This document shows, in pieces, positions 1 to 7,458 of a stretch of 29,783 nucleotides of DNA (its first letter is position 1; every line of letters starts with the position of its first letter). The DNA is from DASRRB01 sp036732755 (GTDB taxonomy: Bacteria > Planctomycetota > B15-G4 > SIAN01), in contig DAINBU010000056.1 of the NCBI GenBank assembly GCA_036732755.1, positions 1 through 29,783 on the forward strand, in the 5' to 3' direction. Below the pieces are notes generated by a model. It did not search any database. It had not been told where the DNA came from and was given only the letters and a program-made list of their open reading frames with translations. A program made the position numbers and the translations under genes.

Positions 1-1
1 C

Positions 2-2359
2 GCCGCGGTCAATCCCGACCTCGCGAACGTGAGCGGCGACACCTTCCAGCTGGTCGACCTCGACGACCGGCCGGGCGGCTTCCCGAACGGGCTGCCGCTC
101 GGGATCGACGTCTCGGTCCTCGAGAACGCGCTCGACCACAGCGTGGTCGAGATCGTGCCGGCGGGCATCCTGCCGTTCGGCCACCAGCTCGCGCTCGAGT
201 ACCCCTCGGACCTGCACGGCATCGCGCAGTCGGGGACGCTCACCGGGACCACGACGATCGCGGCGACCTTCACGACCGCGACCACGAACGCCGGCTCGGT
301 GAACGACACGCTGGCCGAGGACTTCGACGGCAACGAACGCCAGGAGACCGACCCGGAGCAGACCGGCACCGGCGTCCTCCCCGCCAACTGGAACGTGCGC
401 AATTCGGGGATCCTGCAGGCGAACTTCGCGTTCCAGGGCGACGGGCTGCTCGGCCGCTTCGCGCCGCCGCCGCCGGGCTCCGGCGACACGTCGGTGATCG
501 TGCTCGACACGACGCAGCAGGCCTTCCCGCTCTTCGACGGCTCGACGCCCGACGCGCCGGTCTACACGGTGATCGGCGGCGTCTTCCCGTTCACCGACAT
601 CGACATCCCGGCCGGCGTCGTGATCCAGCCGCTCGGCAACAATCCCCTCGTGCTCACGGCGACCGGCTCGGTGCGGCTGGCGGGGCAGATCGCCATCGGC
701 GGCCAGAACGGGAACGGCGACTACGCCTTCGACTCGGCGGTGACGTCGGTGCCCGGCGGCGCCGCGGTCGCGGGCGGCGGGCGCGGCGGTGAAGGCCACC
801 CGATCCTCTTCTTCCCGCCCGACCAGATCTCCTACGCCAACCTCGTCTCGCCGCCGTTCGGCGGCCAGGGCTTCGGCATCGACCCGATCGACGGCGTGAT
901 GAAGCGCCTCGGCGGCACCGGCGGCCAGTGCGGGATGATCGACCACGCCGACAGCCAGGGGGACCTCTCCACCGACGGGGAACTCGACTGCAGTCCGTTC
1001 CGCTCGTTCAGCCCCGGCCACAAGGTGCCGGGCGGCGGCGGCGGCTCGATGTGGCTCCTGGGCTTCCGGCCAGGCAAGACCGACGGCGGCTACGGGGGAG
1101 ATGTCCGCAACGGCGTCGGCAACGTCCTGCCCGACGGCCAGGGCACCTACGTGATCCGCGAGTTCTCGAAGCGGGCGCTGCTCGCGGGCTTCGCCGGCAG
1201 CTGGCCGTACTACGACGACGGCAACACGCAGAACGACTTCTACGGGACGCAGGGACAGCTCAAGCGGCTGATCGGCGGCCAGGGCGGCGGCTCGGGCGCC
1301 TCCGCGACCGAGGGGTACTACTGCGGCAACTGGTGCAAGAACGACAGCGATTCGAGCAACGACCTGGTCTGCAACCAGTACGTCGGCGCGAACGGCCAGT
1401 ACGGCGACAGCGTCGTCGACGCGCGCGGCGGGGGCGGCGGCGGCGGCGGCGGCGCGGTGCTGATCCAGGCGCTCGGCGCGATCCAGTTCGACTCGAGCGC
1501 GCGCATCGACGCGCACGGCGGCAACGGCCTCGGCGGCGAGGCGGTCAACTGCTCGAATTTCGGCGGCAGCGGCGCCGGCGGCTCCGGCGGGATGGTCGTC
1601 ATCCAGTCGGCGACCAGCATCGTGGTCAGCTCCGGCGCGATCTTCGACGTGCGCGAGGGCAGCGGCATGGCCGCGTCCCAGGGCGACATCTACGGCTCGT
1701 GCGACCTCTCCGGCGCGCCCGGCGACGGCGGCCACGGCGGCGAGGGCTTCGTGCAGCTGCAGGTCCCGGCCGGCCAGACGGCGAACGTCGTCGACCCGAA
1801 CAGCGCCTTCCCGCGCAAGAACTCGAAGTACGACCCGCGCCCCTGGATCGACCCGACCAACACGCAGAACCCGGTCGAGTTCACGCCGATCAGCATCGCG
1901 ATGTCGACCTGGTTCGACCTCGGCCGCATGACCGAGCGCGCGCCCGGCTCGACGCCCGCCTTCACCTTCGGCGGACTCGACGCCAACGGCCTGGTGCAGA
2001 CCGACGCCGACGGCAACGTCCTCGACCCGGCCGGCACCGACATCGAGTGCGACTACCTCGGTCAGTACGACGTGATCCGCCACCGCTACGTGCCGGGGCA
2101 GGAGCCGAAGGCCGACTTCATCCCGCCCAATGCGTCGGTGAAGGTCGAGTTCCAGGGCGCGTCCCCGATCGTGCCGGGCAGCAAGGAGATCGACCCGGCG
2201 AGCGTCACGTCGTGGTCGACGTCGCCGACGGTCGCCGACGGGCGGCAGTTCATCCGCTGGCGCATCACGTTCGACCTGACGGCGCACACCGACGACCCGC
2301 TCTCGCCCGAGACGCCCCGTCCGACGATCCAGGCGATCCAGATCCACTCGCAGTTCTGA
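2..2359 (+). CDS. Glycine-rich secreted/surface protein, C-terminal part (5' end outside window)
   Basis: The frame is open to the left edge, so this is the last ~785 residues of a longer protein; the GTG at 29 is only the first possible start in view. The N-terminal part reads like a beta-sandwich (Ig-like) segment. It is followed by long glycine-rich stretches (roughly residues 245-265, 330-345, 415-430 and 470-570, counting from codon 29) alternating with short hydrophobic strands such as AVLIQALGAIQF and GMVVIQSA. Such a Gly-rich, repeated strand pattern is common in very large secreted planctomycetal and myxobacterial surface proteins. The last ~150 residues are again beta-rich and Asp/Pro-rich. 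Cysteines occur in scattered pairs. No catalytic motif is visible. Function unknown; extracellular location is inferred from composition. The next gene starts 23 bases after the stop codon. Confidence 0.75.
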   Translation, partial: AAVNPDLANVSGDTFQLVDLDDRPGGFPNGLPLGIDVSVLENALDHSVVEIVPAGILPFGHQLALEYPSDLHGIAQSGTLTGTTTIAATFTTATTNAGSVNDTLAEDFDGNERQETDPEQTGTGVLPANWNVRNSGILQANFAFQGDGLLGRFAPPPPGSGDTSVIVLDTTQQAFPLFDGSTPDAPVYTVIGGVFPFTDIDIPAGVVIQPLGNNPLVLTATGSVRLAGQIAIGGQNGNGDYAFDSAVTSVPGGAAVAGGGRGGEGHPILFFPPDQISYANLVSPPFGGQGFGIDPIDGVMKRLGGTGGQCGMIDHADSQGDLSTDGELDCSPFRSFSPGHKVPGGGGGSMWLLGFRPGKTDGGYGGDVRNGVGNVLPDGQGTYVIREFSKRALLAGFAGSWPYYDDGNTQNDFYGTQGQLKRLIGGQGGGSGASATEGYYCGNWCKNDSDSSNDLVCNQYVGANGQYGDSVVDARGGGGGGGGGAVLIQALGAIQFDSSARIDAHGGNGLGGEAVNCSNFGGSGAGGSGGMVVIQSATSIVVSSGAIFDVREGSGMAASQGDIYGSCDLSGAPGDGGHGGEGFVQLQVPAGQTANVVDPNSAFPRKNSKYDPRPWIDPTNTQNPVEFTPISIAMSTWFDLGRMTERAPGSTPAFTFGGLDANGLVQTDADGNVLDPAGTDIECDYLGQYDVIRHRYVPGQEPKADFIPPNASVKVEFQGASPIVPGSKEIDPASVTSWSTSPTVADGRQFIRWRITFDLTAHTDDPLSPETPRPTIQAIQIHSQF
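1426..1455 (+). repeat. GGC trinucleotide run encoding polyglycine
   Basis: A run of GGC/GGG codons within the glycine-rich protein encodes about ten consecutive glycines. Such a run is prone to slippage and sequencing error, although the frame stays open through it. Confidence 0.6.
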
Positions 2360-2382
2360 CCCTGACGGAGGTGCGCGACGCC

Positions 2383-2868
2383 GTGCAGCCGACCTGTCCG
2401 AACGGCCACCGGACCGCGCTCGAGCACGTCGAGCGGCGCCGCTTCCACGGAGCCATCGTCGCCCTCGGCTTCACGGTCTTCGTCGCCTCGCTGCTCGGCC
2501 TCGTCCTCGGGTCGGTGATGCTGCTCGCCGGGAAGCTGCTCGAGCAGGAGCCGGCGCGCACGCCCGACCAGATCCGCGCCGACCTGCAGAAGGAGTCGGT
2601 GCCTGAGCCGGTCATCGCCATGGTCCTCGGCGAGGCCGACGCCAAGACGCTTCCCGACGAGCTGCACAACCTCACGCCGCAGCAGACCGAGGCGGTCAGC
2701 AAGGCGCTTCTCGCTCACGCGCGCAACGAGTACGAGGCGGAGGAGCTCCGCATCGCGGCGTGGACGGTGATCGGAGCGGCGCTCGCCGGCGCGGTGATCG
2801 GCTGGTTCCTGCGCGCGAAGCGGTCGGCCCTCCAGTGCGGGGAGTGCGGAGCGGCCGTCCCGATCTGA
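2383..2868 (+). CDS. Two-pass membrane protein with a split zinc-ribbon-like motif
   Basis: 161 residues from the GTG at 2383, preceded by GGAGG at 2367-2371 (11-base spacing); an in-frame GTG at 2371 has no separate ribosome binding site. The N-terminus carries C5-P-N-G-H9. Then come a predicted membrane helix at ~24-49, a charged alpha-helical middle section (~51-122, including EQEPARTPDQIRADLQKE) and a second helix at ~124-143. The C-terminus holds C152-G-E-C155. Positive residues (RRR at 18-20, RAKR at 144-147) flank the helices on the outer-end sides, so both termini should be cytoplasmic. The two half-motifs could then meet as one four-ligand zinc site. Family not recognised; the zinc site is inferred. 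It follows the glycine-rich gene by 23 bases and may share its transcript. Confidence 0.8.
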   Translation: MQPTCPNGHRTALEHVERRRFHGAIVALGFTVFVASLLGLVLGSVMLLAGKLLEQEPARTPDQIRADLQKESVPEPVIAMVLGEADAKTLPDELHNLTPQQTEAVSKALLAHARNEYEAEELRIAAWTVIGAALAGAVIGWFLRAKRSALQCGECGAAVPI

Positions 2869-2870
2869 CC

Positions 2871-2913
2871 CGGGGCGGGAGCACGGTCGGCGTTACGGGA
2901 CAGGCGCGCCCCG
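2871..2913 (+). terminator. Possible terminator hairpin after the zinc-ribbon membrane protein gene
   Basis: Arms cggggcg (2871-2877) and cgccccg (2907-2913) form a perfect 7-bp inverted repeat with a 29-base spacer, starting two bases after the stop codon. No T-run follows, so function as a terminator is uncertain. Confidence 0.25.
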
Positions 2914-2953
2914 ATACCCGGCCACGGTCGCAACGCCCGCGTCGGAGCCTCCC

Positions 2954-3736
2954 ATGCGCCTCGCCCGCATCGGCACGTGTGCGTCGTCGCTCCTCTGCTT
3001 CGTCGCGCCGGCGCTGCTCGGCGGCTGCGCCGGTCCGGCCGTCGAGCGCTACGAGCCGGTCGCGGTGCTGCGCTCCATTCCGGTCATCTGCAATGGCGAA
3101 GTGGGAACGCTGCGCGACCGGCTCGTCGAGCGCGATGATCCCGACGACGGCGCGTTCGTGGCGGCCGATCGAGAGACCGCGTCCGTCCACGTCGGTGTCG
3201 TCGCCGCCGCGAACGTCGCCGCCTGGACCGAGGGACACGGCGGCCCGCTCGCGCTGATCGTCGCGCGCGGCGCGGCGAAGGAGGCGCTGCGGCGCCACGA
3301 CGAGCTCGGTCGCGAAGGGACGCTCGCGGTCGCGTCGGGACGGGTCGCGATGATCTCGAACGAGCACGAGGTCTCGTTCCTCGAGCGCTTCGATCTCAAG
3401 ACGGCGCCCGACGCCGCCATCCTCGATCCGGTGGTCGGCACGTTCGTCGTCGGCAACCGCGTCGTGGTGACCGCTCTCCGCGACGCGGCGGGCGAGGCGT
3501 GGACGATCGAAGTCGCGGCGCGCACGATCGACCACCTGCGCGAGAGCCTCGTCGGCAGCGTCCACGTCCTCGGCGCCTCCGATCCGGTGCGCCTCCAGGT
3601 CCCGCTCCTTGCGCGCGTGGAGACGCGGACGACGGCGCGCCTCGAGCGGGGCGAGGCGCTCCTGCTGGTCGCCCCCGAGCTCCTCGACCACGAACGCGTC
3701 CTCGTCGCCGTCGTCGCTCCCGACTGGCCCGATTGA
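2954..3736 (+). CDS. Predicted lipoprotein of unknown function
   Basis: 260 residues. The N-terminus MRLARIGT is followed by a hydrophobic stretch ending in the lipobox L-G-G-C (Cys at ~25), so it should be exported and lipid-anchored. The rest is a mix of beta strands and short helices with many Val, Ala, Arg and Asp residues (for example VVGTFVVGNRVVVTALRDAAG). The only other cysteine, in VICNGE, lies just after the start of the mature chain. No known domain or catalytic motif is recognised. It is preceded by 85 non-coding bases and followed by a hairpin ten bases after the stop, so it may be transcribed alone. ATG is the natural start because the signal sequence begins there. Confidence 0.75.
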   Translation: MRLARIGTCASSLLCFVAPALLGGCAGPAVERYEPVAVLRSIPVICNGEVGTLRDRLVERDDPDDGAFVAADRETASVHVGVVAAANVAAWTEGHGGPLALIVARGAAKEALRRHDELGREGTLAVASGRVAMISNEHEVSFLERFDLKTAPDAAILDPVVGTFVVGNRVVVTALRDAAGEAWTIEVAARTIDHLRESLVGSVHVLGASDPVRLQVPLLARVETRTTARLERGEALLLVAPELLDHERVLVAVVAPDWPD

Positions 3737-3978
3737 GGGTCTTTCCCGGTCGGACCTGCCGCGACCGGTCCTGAGCCGACCGTCCCGGGGCGCGCCGACC
3801 TGGCTGCGCTCGCGCCGGCATCGCCTCCACGAATAAAGGGAGACGACTCCCACCTCCCGGCCGTCCGGACGGACCGGAGAATGGTCGCAGTCCGGGCGCG
3901 CGTCCGGTCGGCGATCGGGAACGACGTCGCGGACGGAGGCGGGCGGGTCGCCCGCCTCGAGGCCAGGGAGCACCTTCG
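3737..3978. promoter_or_regulatory. Structured intergenic leader ahead of the M14 peptidase gene
   Basis: 242 bases with no convincing gene. Besides the hairpin at 3746-3768, the region holds: a hairpin with arms gggag (3838-3842) and ctccc (3847-3851) next to the AT-rich aataaa at 3832-3837; a perfect 12-bp palindrome ccgtccggacgg at 3861-3872; and a 9-bp stem (3936-3944 with 3950-3958, loop of 5) that ends 20 bases before the start codon. The ribosome binding site agggag lies at 3965-3970. On the reverse strand the 3838-3851 hairpin is followed by TTTATT, so it could end an antisense transcript. Any regulatory role is inferred from the density of inverted repeats only. Confidence 0.3.
3746..3768 (+). 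terminator. Hairpin ten bases after the lipoprotein stop codon
   Basis: Arms ccggtcg (3746-3752) and cgaccgg (3762-3768) pair perfectly over 7 bp around a 9-base loop. The position suits a terminator, but no T-run follows. Confidence 0.35.
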
Positions 3979-6453
3979 ATGGCGTCGCTGCTGAACCTCC
4001 CCCTGTGGATCGGAATGTCGGTGGCGGCGGCTGCTTCGGCGGTGGCGGCGCCGGTGCCGCAGGCGGCGCCCCACCACAAGCTGGCCGTGATCCGCCTCAC
4101 CGACGCGACGACCGTCGACGCAGCGCGCCTCTGCGGCGTCGCGCTCGACTGCCAGGCGCGCCTCCCCGACGACCAGGCCGAGATCGTCGTCACCGCCGAC
4201 CAGGAGCAGCGCATGCTGCTGCTCGGCGCGCGCATGGCGATCGCGATCCAGGACCTCGAGTCGTACTACGCCGAGCGCCTGAAGGCGAGGCGCGCGCTCC
4301 CGCCGACCGGCATCGACTGGGCCGGCGGCAGCATGGGGGGCTACTTCACGCTCGCCGAGATGGAGGCGCTGCTCGACGGCTTCTCGGCGGCGTATCCCGC
4401 CATCTGCACGGCGAAGTTCTCGATCGGCCAGTCGATCGAGGGGCGCGACCTCTGGGCGATCAAGGTCTCCGACAATCCTGCGACCGACGAGGACGAGCCC
4501 GAGGTGCGCTTCGACTCGCTGCACCACGCCCGCGAGCCGGTCAGCATGCACATGTCGCTCTACTTCCTCGACTGGCTGCTCGAGAACTACGGCACCGATC
4601 CGCTCGCGACCCACCTCGTGGACGAGCGCGAGATCTGGTTCATCCCGGCCGTGAATCCCGACGGGTACGAGTACAACCGCTCGATCGCGCCGGGGGGCGG
4701 CGGCATGTGGCGCAAGAACCGGCGCGACAACGGCGGCGGCTCGTTCGGCGTCGACCTGAACCGCAACTACTCCTACCAGTGGGGCTTCGACGACGGCGGC
4801 TCGAGCGGGAACGTCAACGACGAGACCTACCGCGGCACGGCCCCGACCTCCGAGCCCGAGACGGCCGCCATGGAGGCGTTCATCGCGGGCCGGACTTTCA
4901 GGACTTCGATCTCGGCGCACACCTATTCCGACCTCTGGCTCTTCCCCTGGGGATACACCTGCAGTGATCCGCCGCAGCGTGCCGAGTTCGACCTGATCGC
5001 GCAGCAGTACACGGAGGAGAACGGCTACGTCCATGGGACGATCTGCCAGGAGCTCTACTCGGCCAACGGCGACACCGTCGATTACGACTTCGGCGTGCAC
5101 GCCACCTGGTCGGCCACCGTCGAGATCGGCGGCAGCTCCGACGGCTTCTGGCCGTCCCCGTCGCGCATCGTCCCGCTGCTGCAGGAGAACCTGCACGGCT
5201 ACCAGCGCATCGCGCTCTACGCCGCCGCCGGTATCGAGGCCGACGGCTGGACGTGGGTCGAGTCGAGCGGCGACGGCGACGCGTGGTACGAGCCGGGCGA
5301 GGAGTTCGACCTCGGCCAGCTCCTCACGAACTGCGGCACGCTGCCGACCGGCGGCTCGGCCACGCTCACCGTGACGAGCAGCGATCCCGACGTGCAGGTG
5401 GTGAACGGCGCGCTCGATCTCGGGACGGTCGCCGCCTTCGCCTCCGTCGACACGCACGGCACGCCGCTGCGCGTGCACGTCGCGGCCAACGCGACGCCCG
5501 GCCGCCACGTCGACGTCCGCACCGACCTCGCCTACGACGGCTGGGTCGAGAGCCACGTCTGGAAGCTGATCGTCGGCGCGCCGTCGAGCCTCGATCTCGA
5601 CGACCTCGAGACGAACCTCGGCTGGATCGCCGGCGCGGCGGGCGACACCGCGGTGACCGGCCGCTTCGAGATCTCCGATCCGCAGCAGACCACCTCGGGC
5701 GGGCAGACGGCGCAGCCGGCCGACGACCACAGCGCGAGCGGATCGCTCTGCGCCGTCACCGACGGCCGCGCCGGCACCGGCGCCGGGACCTACGACCTCG
5801 ACAGCGGCTACACCACGCTGATCAGCCCGCAGTTCGACCTCGAGGACGCCAACTCCCCGCTGGTCTCCTACTGGCGCTGGTTCACCGACCTGACCGTGGC
5901 CGACGACGAGTTCGACGTCGACGTGAGCAACGACGACGGCGCGACGTGGATCCCCGTCGAGAGCGTGCAGGGCAACGCCAACTCGTGGCAGAAGGCGCTC
6001 TTCGATCCGGCGGCGCTCGTGCCGCTGACCGACCGCATGCGGCTGCGCTGGCGCGCCTTCGACGACCCGAACAACTCGGTCGTCGAGGCGCTCGTCGACG
6101 ACCTCGAGTTCCAGGCGTTCACGAGCGGCCGCCTCGAGCTCTGGCGCTACGGCACGCCGACGCCGGGCGGGACGCTCCGGCTCCATCTCCAGGGCGACGC
6201 CAACCGCTCGTTCGTGCTCTTCCTCTCGCTCGGTGGCGGCCACCTCGACACGAAGCTCGGCCTCTTCGAGCTCGACTTCGCGACGCTCACCACGGTCGCC
6301 ATCGCCGACACCGGAGCGTCGGGCCGCTTCACGCTCTCCGGCGCGCTGCCGAACGACCCGGCGCTGGTCGGGCTCGAGGTCGACCTCCAGGCGCTCGTCT
6401 TCGACCCGGGAGGCGCCTACCTCAGCAACGCCGTCGACTTCGAGGTCGAATAG
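3979..6453 (+). CDS. Secreted M14 family zinc carboxypeptidase with C-terminal beta domains
   Basis: 824 residues with a signal peptide (hydrophobic to ~24) and a propeptide-like region to ~110. The M14 catalytic domain spans ~115-410. Its zinc ligands are visible as H183-A-R-E186 and H314 (SAHTYS), the substrate-binding pair as N261-R262 (DLNRNY) and the catalytic glutamate as E382 (ATVEIGG). All match the order in carboxypeptidase A, so it should remove C-terminal residues from peptides outside the cell. Residues ~420-555 look like an Ig-type sandwich. Residues ~555-705 resemble the MAM/immune-inhibitor-A type sandwich (DVDVSNDDGATW). The last ~110 residues (from ELWRYGTPTPGG) resemble a C-terminal beta domain often seen on secreted planctomycetal proteins. 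The start is fixed by the signal peptide and agggag nine bases upstream. The catalytic assignment is firm; the C-terminal domain names are tentative. Confidence 0.93.
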   Translation: MASLLNLPLWIGMSVAAAASAVAAPVPQAAPHHKLAVIRLTDATTVDAARLCGVALDCQARLPDDQAEIVVTADQEQRMLLLGARMAIAIQDLESYYAERLKARRALPPTGIDWAGGSMGGYFTLAEMEALLDGFSAAYPAICTAKFSIGQSIEGRDLWAIKVSDNPATDEDEPEVRFDSLHHAREPVSMHMSLYFLDWLLENYGTDPLATHLVDEREIWFIPAVNPDGYEYNRSIAPGGGGMWRKNRRDNGGGSFGVDLNRNYSYQWGFDDGGSSGNVNDETYRGTAPTSEPETAAMEAFIAGRTFRTSISAHTYSDLWLFPWGYTCSDPPQRAEFDLIAQQYTEENGYVHGTICQELYSANGDTVDYDFGVHATWSATVEIGGSSDGFWPSPSRIVPLLQENLHGYQRIALYAAAGIEADGWTWVESSGDGDAWYEPGEEFDLGQLLTNCGTLPTGGSATLTVTSSDPDVQVVNGALDLGTVAAFASVDTHGTPLRVHVAANATPGRHVDVRTDLAYDGWVESHVWKLIVGAPSSLDLDDLETNLGWIAGAAGDTAVTGRFEISDPQQTTSGGQTAQPADDHSASGSLCAVTDGRAGTGAGTYDLDSGYTTLISPQFDLEDANSPLVSYWRWFTDLTVADDEFDVDVSNDDGATWIPVESVQGNANSWQKALFDPAALVPLTDRMRLRWRAFDDPNNSVVEALVDDLEFQAFTSGRLELWRYGTPTPGGTLRLHLQGDANRSFVLFLSLGGGHLDTKLGLFELDFATLTTVAIADTGASGRFTLSGALPNDPALVGLEVDLQALVFDPGGAYLSNAVDFEVE

Positions 6454-6482
6454 GGGGTCCATCCGGGGCGCACTCCGGGAGG

Positions 6483-6495
6483 ACTTGGTACAAGT
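6483..6495. promoter_or_regulatory. AT-rich dyad upstream of the cytoskeletal gene pair
   Basis: A perfect inverted repeat acttg-gta-caagt lies 83 bases before the ATG of the coiled-coil gene. It stands out as AT-rich within very GC-rich surroundings and could be an operator or part of a promoter. Nothing else supports this. Confidence 0.2.
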
Positions 6496-6578
6496 TTCCG
6501 CCCCCGATCAAGCGCGAGGCGCCGGGGCGCCGATCCCAGCGATCGAGCCTTGAGGCGGCGTCCGCCCGCCGGCGAGGG

Positions 6579-7424
6579 ATGGACGACTTGACCAATCCGC
6601 TTTACCGCAGCCTCGCGTCGTTGTTTTGCAGCCGGGTGGAGTCGACCAGTCTGTTGCGACTCGATCGCGAGGGCTTCCGCACGGTCAACGTGCTCGACCT
6701 CTCGGACCTCGAGTCGATCGTCGTCGAGGCGGTCGAGCGCGTCGTGGCCGAGCTCGGCCCGAACGGCGCCTCGCCCGGCTCGCTCGCGGCGGGCGCGCAG
6801 ATCGAGCTCCTGAAGCTCGTCGGCGACACCACGCGGCTGAACGAGAAGAACGCGCAGCTCGAGCGCGAGCAGAGGCACCTCGAGGGCGACCTGAGCCTGC
6901 TGCAGGGGGCGCTCGCCGAGTCGAGGAAGTCGCTCGAGGCGAACATCGCGCGCGCCGACCACGAGGCGATGGGGGAGCTGCGCCAGCGGCTCGAGAGCTC
7001 GCTCGCCGAGCTGTTCCAGCGGGCGCGCACGCAGGTCGAGCGCGTCGCCCCGGACGCCGGGCGCAGCGTCGCGGCGCTGCAGGCGCCGCTGCGCGACGCG
7101 ATGCTCGTGCTGCTCTCCACGGCGCTGCGGCGCGGGCACGTGCCGCCGACCAGCGACTCGGAGATGCAGGTCGAGATGCTCGAGCGGCGCGTGAAGAAGC
7201 TGACCGCGCAGCTCGACGAGACCGAGCAGCTCCTCGCGCGCGTGCGGAGCGAGAAGTCGTCCGACGACGCGGGCGTCGCGTCGGTCTACCGGACCGTGCA
7301 GGGGCTGCGCGGCGACGAGGCGGCGGTCGAGCAGCGGCGCGCCCTCCTGCGCGAGATCTTCCGACACAATCTCGAGCTCCGCTCGGAGCTCGCGACGGCA
7401 TCCCCGGAGAATCGTCGCGCCTGA
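6579..7424 (+). CDS. Coiled-coil protein, probable partner of the MamK-like actin
   Basis: 281 residues from the ATG at 6579. GAGGG directly touches that ATG and sits nine bases before an in-frame TTG at 6588, so the true start may be the TTG. The N-terminal ~60 residues (NPLYRSLASLF, then TVNVLDLSDLESIVVEAVERVV) look like a small globular alpha/beta cap. From ~70 the chain is heptad-rich and highly charged: coiled coil at ~75-135 (TRLNEKNAQLEREQRHLEGD), a helical middle with a conserved-looking PLRDAMLVLLSTAL, and a second coil at ~198-225 (MQVEMLERRVKKLTAQLDE). A short C-terminal helix (QRRALLREIFRHNLELR) follows. There is no signal peptide and no membrane helix, so it should be cytoplasmic. 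The actin-like gene begins 34 bases downstream on the same strand, suggesting an operon and a filament-binding or adaptor role; that role is inferred. Confidence 0.85.
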   Translation: MDDLTNPLYRSLASLFCSRVESTSLLRLDREGFRTVNVLDLSDLESIVVEAVERVVAELGPNGASPGSLAAGAQIELLKLVGDTTRLNEKNAQLEREQRHLEGDLSLLQGALAESRKSLEANIARADHEAMGELRQRLESSLAELFQRARTQVERVAPDAGRSVAALQAPLRDAMLVLLSTALRRGHVPPTSDSEMQVEMLERRVKKLTAQLDETEQLLARVRSEKSSDDAGVASVYRTVQGLRGDEAAVEQRRALLREIFRHNLELRSELATASPENRRA

Positions 7425-7458
7425 CGCGCGGCGACCAGCGAGCGAGGAACGCAGCCCC

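Noticed and set aside
3049..6462. Very long reverse-strand reading frame opposite the M14 peptidase
   Set aside because: Its protein is an Arg/Val/Glu-rich mirror of a gene with clear catalytic motifs; such frames are expected at high GC.
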